This document shows positions 44,760 to 47,979 of a stretch of DNA of 47,979 bases, piece by piece. Numbering within the stretch: position 1 is the first letter of the stretch; each line of letters opens with the position of its first letter. The DNA is from Pedobacter borealis DSM 19626 (GTDB lineage Bacteria; Bacteroidota; Bacteroidia; Sphingobacteriales; Sphingobacteriaceae): contig NZ_JAUG01000028.1 of assembly GCF_000708285.2 (NCBI RefSeq), positions 1-47,979 of the forward strand, given 5' to 3'. The notes under the pieces are model-generated. The model saw only the letters and a program-made list of their open reading frames with translations, did not search any database and was not told the origin of the DNA. The translations under genes were made by a program, and so were the position numbers.

Positions 44760-45326
44760 ATGATAAATACATCTTCGATCGAATGGAGCAGCTTTAAGGC
44801 TCAACTTCAACAACATCCAGAATTGGTATTACAGTTTCAATATGCTCCAGGCAAGTGGGTAAATGCCAATTATCACATCACCGAAGTTAAACAAGCGCCG
44901 ATTGTTTCGGTAGATTGTGGAGGCGTAATGAACGCCTGGACTGAAATTATTATACAGTTATGGGAACCTACCGAACAAGAAACGGGTAGGGCCATGCAGG
45001 TGAAAAAAGCATTATCCATTATCAATATGGTAGAAAGCAAACTGCCCTTAAATCCTAATGGAATTGTGAAAATTGAATTTGGCAATTCTGCGTTCGATAC
45101 AAGGCAGATGTTTCCAGGTGAATTTAAAATTGATGGGGAAAACCTGGTTTTGGATCTAACACCCGATGCTACCCAATGTAAAGCGATTAACCGTGGGGGA
45201 AGCTGTGGCACTACCGAAACTGGCGAAGAGTGTTGTGCGCCTGCTCAGCCGATAAAGCAAAAAGTCGAACTGGTTAATCTAGCAACCAGTCAAAATAGTT
45301 GTTCTCCAGGAAGTGGATGTTGTTAA
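44760..45326 (+). CDS. DUF6428-type protein with cysteine-rich tail, in the ars operon
   Basis: 188 residues. Residues 1-140 form a soluble domain (SSFKAQLQQHPELVLQFQY, IEFGNSAFDTRQMFPGEFKI). The tail from about 140 holds Cys140, 149, 158, 159, 181, 187 and 188, in the vicinal pairs EECCAP and GSGCC. This looks like the DUF6428 family often found in Bacteroidota ars operons, with no established function. The paired cysteines recall ArsD, an arsenite metallochaperone, so arsenite binding or hand-over to Acr3 is a reasonable inference. Starts 37 bp after arsR. Confidence 0.75.
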   Translation: MINTSSIEWSSFKAQLQQHPELVLQFQYAPGKWVNANYHITEVKQAPIVSVDCGGVMNAWTEIIIQLWEPTEQETGRAMQVKKALSIINMVESKLPLNPNGIVKIEFGNSAFDTRQMFPGEFKIDGENLVLDLTPDATQCKAINRGGSCGTTETGEECCAPAQPIKQKVELVNLATSQNSCSPGSGCC

Positions 45327-45345
45327 TTATTCAAAATTTATAGGA

Positions 45346-45765
45346 ATGAAAAATGTATTGGTGCTTTGCACCGGAAATAGTTGCAGAAGTCAACTGGCAG
45401 AAGGTTATTTGAAACATTTCGCCCAAAACAAGGCCAAAATTTACAGTGCTGGTATCGAAGTTCATGGCGTTAATCCAAGGGCGATAAAAGTAATGGCCGA
45501 AGATGGAATCGATATTTCTAATCAAACCTCAAATAATATCGAGGAGTATTTTGATGTTCCTTTCGATTATGTGATTACCGTTTGCGATCATGCAAAAGAA
45601 AGTTGTCCATATTTTCCAACGCAGGCTATAAAAATGCACCATAATTTTCCCGACCCTGCAAAAGCCGTAGGTACAGATGAAGAAATTATGGCCGAATTTA
45701 GAAATACAAGAGATCTGGTAAAGGTTTACATGGAAGATTTTGTAAATAAAAACCTAAAAAGCTAA
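45346..45765 (+). CDS. arsC: Arsenate reductase, thioredoxin-coupled LMW-PTP type
   Basis: Reduces arsenate to arsenite. 139 residues from the ATG at 45346. The P-loop CTGNSCR holds Cys8 and Arg14, and the relay cysteines are Cys80 and Cys87 ([15 protein letters not shown]). The 72-residue gap from Cys8 to Cys80 equals that between Cys10 and Cys82 of S. aureus ArsC. Its stop overlaps the acr3 start by one base. Confidence 0.95.
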   Translation: MKNVLVLCTGNSCRSQLAEGYLKHFAQNKAKIYSAGIEVHGVNPRAIKVMAEDGIDISNQTSNNIEEYFDVPFDYVITVCDHAKESCPYFPTQAIKMHHNFPDPAKAVGTDEEIMAEFRNTRDLVKVYMEDFVNKNLKS

Positions 45766-46832
45766 TGTCTGCAGATATTTGTGCCCCGGCAGCTCAAAGA
45801 AAACATCTAAGTTTTTTAGATCGTTATTTAACGCTGTGGATTTTCTTAGCCATGTTATTGGGGGTGGGCTTAGGCTTTTTGTTCCCATCATCAGCTGTCT
45901 TGATCAATTCATTTTCGAGCGGGAGTACAAACATTCCTTTGGCCATCGGATTGATCCTGATGATGTATCCACCTTTAGCAAAAGTTAAATACCAGAATTT
46001 AGGCGAAGTATTTAAAAATGTAAAAATATTAAGCGCTTCGCTTGTTTTAAACTGGATAATCGGCCCGATTCTGATGTTTTTCCTGGCCATTGCATTTTTA
46101 CATGACCACACCGAATACATGGTCGGCTTGATTATGATCGGTCTTGCCAGGTGTATTGCCATGGTGGTGGTATGGAATGAACTTGCCGACGGAAACCGAG
46201 AGTATGCCGCTGGTTTAATTGCCCTGAACAGTATTTTTCAGGTATTGCTTTACAGTGTATTTGCCTATTTTTTTATTACGGTTTTACCACCCGTTTTTGG
46301 TTTAAAAGGCCTTTCTGTATCAATTTCCATCGCAGAAATTGCAAAGAGTGTAGGGGTTTATCTTGGTATTCCGTTTGTGCTCGGTATTTTAAGTCAAAAA
46401 GTACTGATCAAGTGGAAAGGCGAAGAATGGTTTTACTCCACTTTTGTGCCGTTGATTTCTCCTATAACTTTAATTGCTTTGTTATTTACCATTGTAGTGA
46501 TGTTTAGTTTGAAAGGAGAATTAATTGTACAGATTCCGTTCGATGTACTGCGAATTGTTTTGCCCTTAGTGATTTATTTCGTGATCATGTTTGTGATCAG
46601 TTTTTTTGCGGGCAGGTATTTTGGAGCCGATTATGGCAAAAGTACCGCTATTGCGTTTACGGCGACTGGTAATAACTTCGAATTGGCTATTGCTGTGGCA
46701 ATAGGTGTATTCGGTATTCATTCAGGGCAGGCATTTGCCGGTGTAATCGGTCCGTTAGTTGAGGTGCCAGCATTAATTGCATTGGTTAACCTGGCGCAAT
46801 GGTTTAGAAGGAGATATTTTAAAGAGTTGTAA
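45765..46832 (+). CDS. acr3: Arsenite efflux permease, ACR3 family
   Basis: 355-residue inner-membrane protein with ten predicted helices, exporting arsenite. The family cysteine-bearing segment is [18 protein letters not shown], with the conserved glutamate-rich helix [19 protein letters not shown]. Coupled to arsC by a TAATG overlap. No arsA ATPase is present, so transport is driven by the membrane potential. Confidence 0.95.
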   Translation: MSADICAPAAQRKHLSFLDRYLTLWIFLAMLLGVGLGFLFPSSAVLINSFSSGSTNIPLAIGLILMMYPPLAKVKYQNLGEVFKNVKILSASLVLNWIIGPILMFFLAIAFLHDHTEYMVGLIMIGLARCIAMVVVWNELADGNREYAAGLIALNSIFQVLLYSVFAYFFITVLPPVFGLKGLSVSISIAEIAKSVGVYLGIPFVLGILSQKVLIKWKGEEWFYSTFVPLISPITLIALLFTIVVMFSLKGELIVQIPFDVLRIVLPLVIYFVIMFVISFFAGRYFGADYGKSTAIAFTATGNNFELAIAVAIGVFGIHSGQAFAGVIGPLVEVPALIALVNLAQWFRRRYFKEL

Positions 46833-46876
46833 GAGCCTGTTGAAATTTCATCCAATTATTTTCTTTCTAACATTTC

Positions 46877-46949
46877 TGTCACACTGAGCGGAGTCGAAGT
46901 GCCTTTAATATAATCAAAAAAAGGGTCTTCGACTACGCTCAGACTGACA
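46877..46949. repeat. Dispersed palindromic repeat
   Basis: TGTCACACTGAGCGGAGTCG...AAG and CTTCGACTACGCTCAGACTG...ACA are inverted arms around an AT-rich centre. A half copy (ACTGAGCGTAGTCGAAG) lies at 23598-23614, before mobA. It sits between acr3 and the convergent SDR. Confidence 0.75.
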
Positions 46950-47034
46950 TACGGATAACTCCTAATAAAAATTAAACAAGCTCTAAGGAAATTTAATTAT
47001 AAACCGACAGCGATCGGTCCATATTAAATCAATT

Positions 47035-47838
47035 TTAAGCACTCACCTCATCGAAATTAGTGGCGGTTGCTAAATATTTCCAATTGGCCATATCCCTTTG
47101 TACATCTGCAATTTTTGCATCAGCTACCTGATAAGCATCAGGCCTTAAGAATAAATGGAGCGGTGGGTTTTCACTTTTCGAAGCTTCAATAATTACCTCA
47201 ACTGCTTTGGCCGGATCGCCTGGCTGTTGGTTATTGATGTCGTTCTGATGTGCCGCTTGCGAGTCGCGTACCTCTTTGTAGGCATCAATTGGTTTATTCG
47301 GTACGGCTAATGATCCTTCAGTTAGGAATGCTGTTCTGAAATAACCCGGCTCTACAATTGTTGCTTTGATTCCCATCGATTTTACTTCAGCCGCTAGCGA
47401 TTCGGTAAAACCAACCACCGCAAATTTTGTTGCGCAATAAATTCCGAAACCGGGGAAGTTACCTGAAAAGCCACCGATTGAAGAAATATTGAAAATATGA
47501 CCTGATTGTTGTTTCCGCAATTGAGGAAGTACTTTTCTGATGACGTTTAACGAACCAAAAACGTTTACGTCAAAATTTTGACGCGATTCTTTATCGCTCA
47601 ATTCTTCTAAAGCACCAAGCATGCCATAGCCTGCATTGTTTACCACCACATCTAACTGACCAAATTTGCTGATCGTTTGGCTAATTGCTGCTTCTACACT
47701 GCTTTCGTCGATCAAATCAACAGCTAGTGGTAAAAAGTGTTCGTGTTCACCAACTGCATTTATTAAATCGTTCAGGTTTCTTGAAGTTGCAGCAACGCTT
47801 AGGCCATTGCTTAATAACCTGAGTTCGATTATTAAATC
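47035..47838 (-). pseudogene. Short-chain dehydrogenase lacking its N-terminus
   Basis: A classical SDR with NNAGYG, a catalytic Tyr-x3-Lys in YCATKFAV, and an EPGYFRTAF segment. Read upstream from the C-terminus the homology continues as LLSNGLSVAATSRNLNDL. It then runs into the inverted-repeat arm at 47815-47833 and meets a TGA at 47839-47841. About 20 residues with the TGxxxGxG cofactor motif are missing, so the gene is cut by the repeat element or by the contig end. An internal TTG at 47715 is not a credible native start. Confidence 0.75.
47815..47833. repeat. Inverted-repeat arm at the right end
   Basis: TAACCTGAGTTCGATTATT. The first 15 bases are the exact complement of 155-169 at the left end. 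It marks the point where the SDR homology stops, as expected for the end of an inserted element. Confidence 0.6.
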
Positions 47839-47839
47839 T

Positions 47840-47979
47840 CATTTTGTGGCGTTTTAATCAAGTTTTCTGTTAAGACGGTCGTCACCCTGAATTTATTTCA
47901 GGGTCTTTCACGCTAAAAAGATGCTGAAATAAATTCAGCAGGACGATAAAGCGGGATTAGGCGTAAATAAGATATAATT
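47840..47979. repeat. Terminal direct repeat, right copy
   Basis: Identical in all 140 bases to 1-140 and in the same orientation. See the left copy for its inner palindrome. Confidence 0.9.

Noticed and set aside
1..47979. A circular plasmid or excised circular element
   Set aside because: The ends overlap perfectly, but there are no replication, partition, relaxase or integrase genes. The content is chromosomal (mnmA, pta-ackA, cysE), and the truncated SDR is not completed across the junction.

Overview
The window looks like a chromosomal contig from a Sphingobacteriaceae bacterium, most likely Pedobacter or a close relative. The evidence is AT-rich DNA, Bacteroidetes-type promoter elements (TAnnTTTG), protein families typical of Bacteroidota (GH92, GH29, DUF6428, fused nitrate reductase) and many dispersed palindromic intergenic repeats. 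The first 140 bases are identical to the last 140. I read this as the contig ending in two copies of one repeat, not as a plasmid: there are no replication, partition or mobilisation genes, and the gene content is housekeeping and metabolic.

Layout. (1) 0.3-2.0 kb: cysE-cysM, cysteine synthesis. (2) 2.2-8.5 kb: pxpB-pxpC-pxpA (5-oxoprolinase), an NRAMP-like transporter and an exported M1 aminopeptidase, tightly packed in one direction, then a terminator and about 500 bp holding a decayed ORF. (3) 9.1-16.2 kb: an ergothioneine locus. It has a MerA-like flavoprotein disulfide reductase, an OpuC/EgtV-type ATPase, an EgtU-like permease fused to a binding domain, EgtB and EgtD, with a convergent EgtE-like PLP enzyme overlapping the end of egtD. 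The binding domain is circularly permuted relative to the usual OpuCC/EgtU order. (4) 16.3-24 kb: a DinB-like protein, a VOC protein, pta-ackA, two small hypotheticals, a CoiA-like nuclease, an FNR-like regulator with four cysteines, and mobA. (5) 24.3-35.9 kb: a nitrate assimilation cluster read leftwards (nirB, nirD, a small outer-membrane-like protein, narK, a nitrate reductase fused to an NAD(P)H module, a nitrate-reductase-associated protein, and a sulfite/nitrite-reductase-like protein with a C-terminal rubredoxin). Divergent cobA supplies siroheme. A TGTGA-N6-TCACA palindrome lies between the nirB and cobA promoters. (6) 36-44 kb: GH29 fucosidase, an SDR, a truncated ion-channel remnant, a lone receiver domain, a small hypothetical, mnmA and a GH92 mannosidase. 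(7) 44.4-46.8 kb: an arsenic operon (arsR, DUF6428, arsC, acr3) with a visible promoter and operator. (8) The right end: an SDR gene whose N-terminus is cut off at the repeat.

How the parts fit. Cysteine made by CysE/CysM could feed EgtB, which here has no EgtA or EgtC nearby and may use cysteine directly. MobA and CobA supply the molybdenum cofactor and siroheme needed by the nitrate and nitrite reductases, and the FNR-like regulator next to mobA is the obvious candidate to bind the palindrome. No rRNA, tRNA, CRISPR array or intact transposase gene was recognised.
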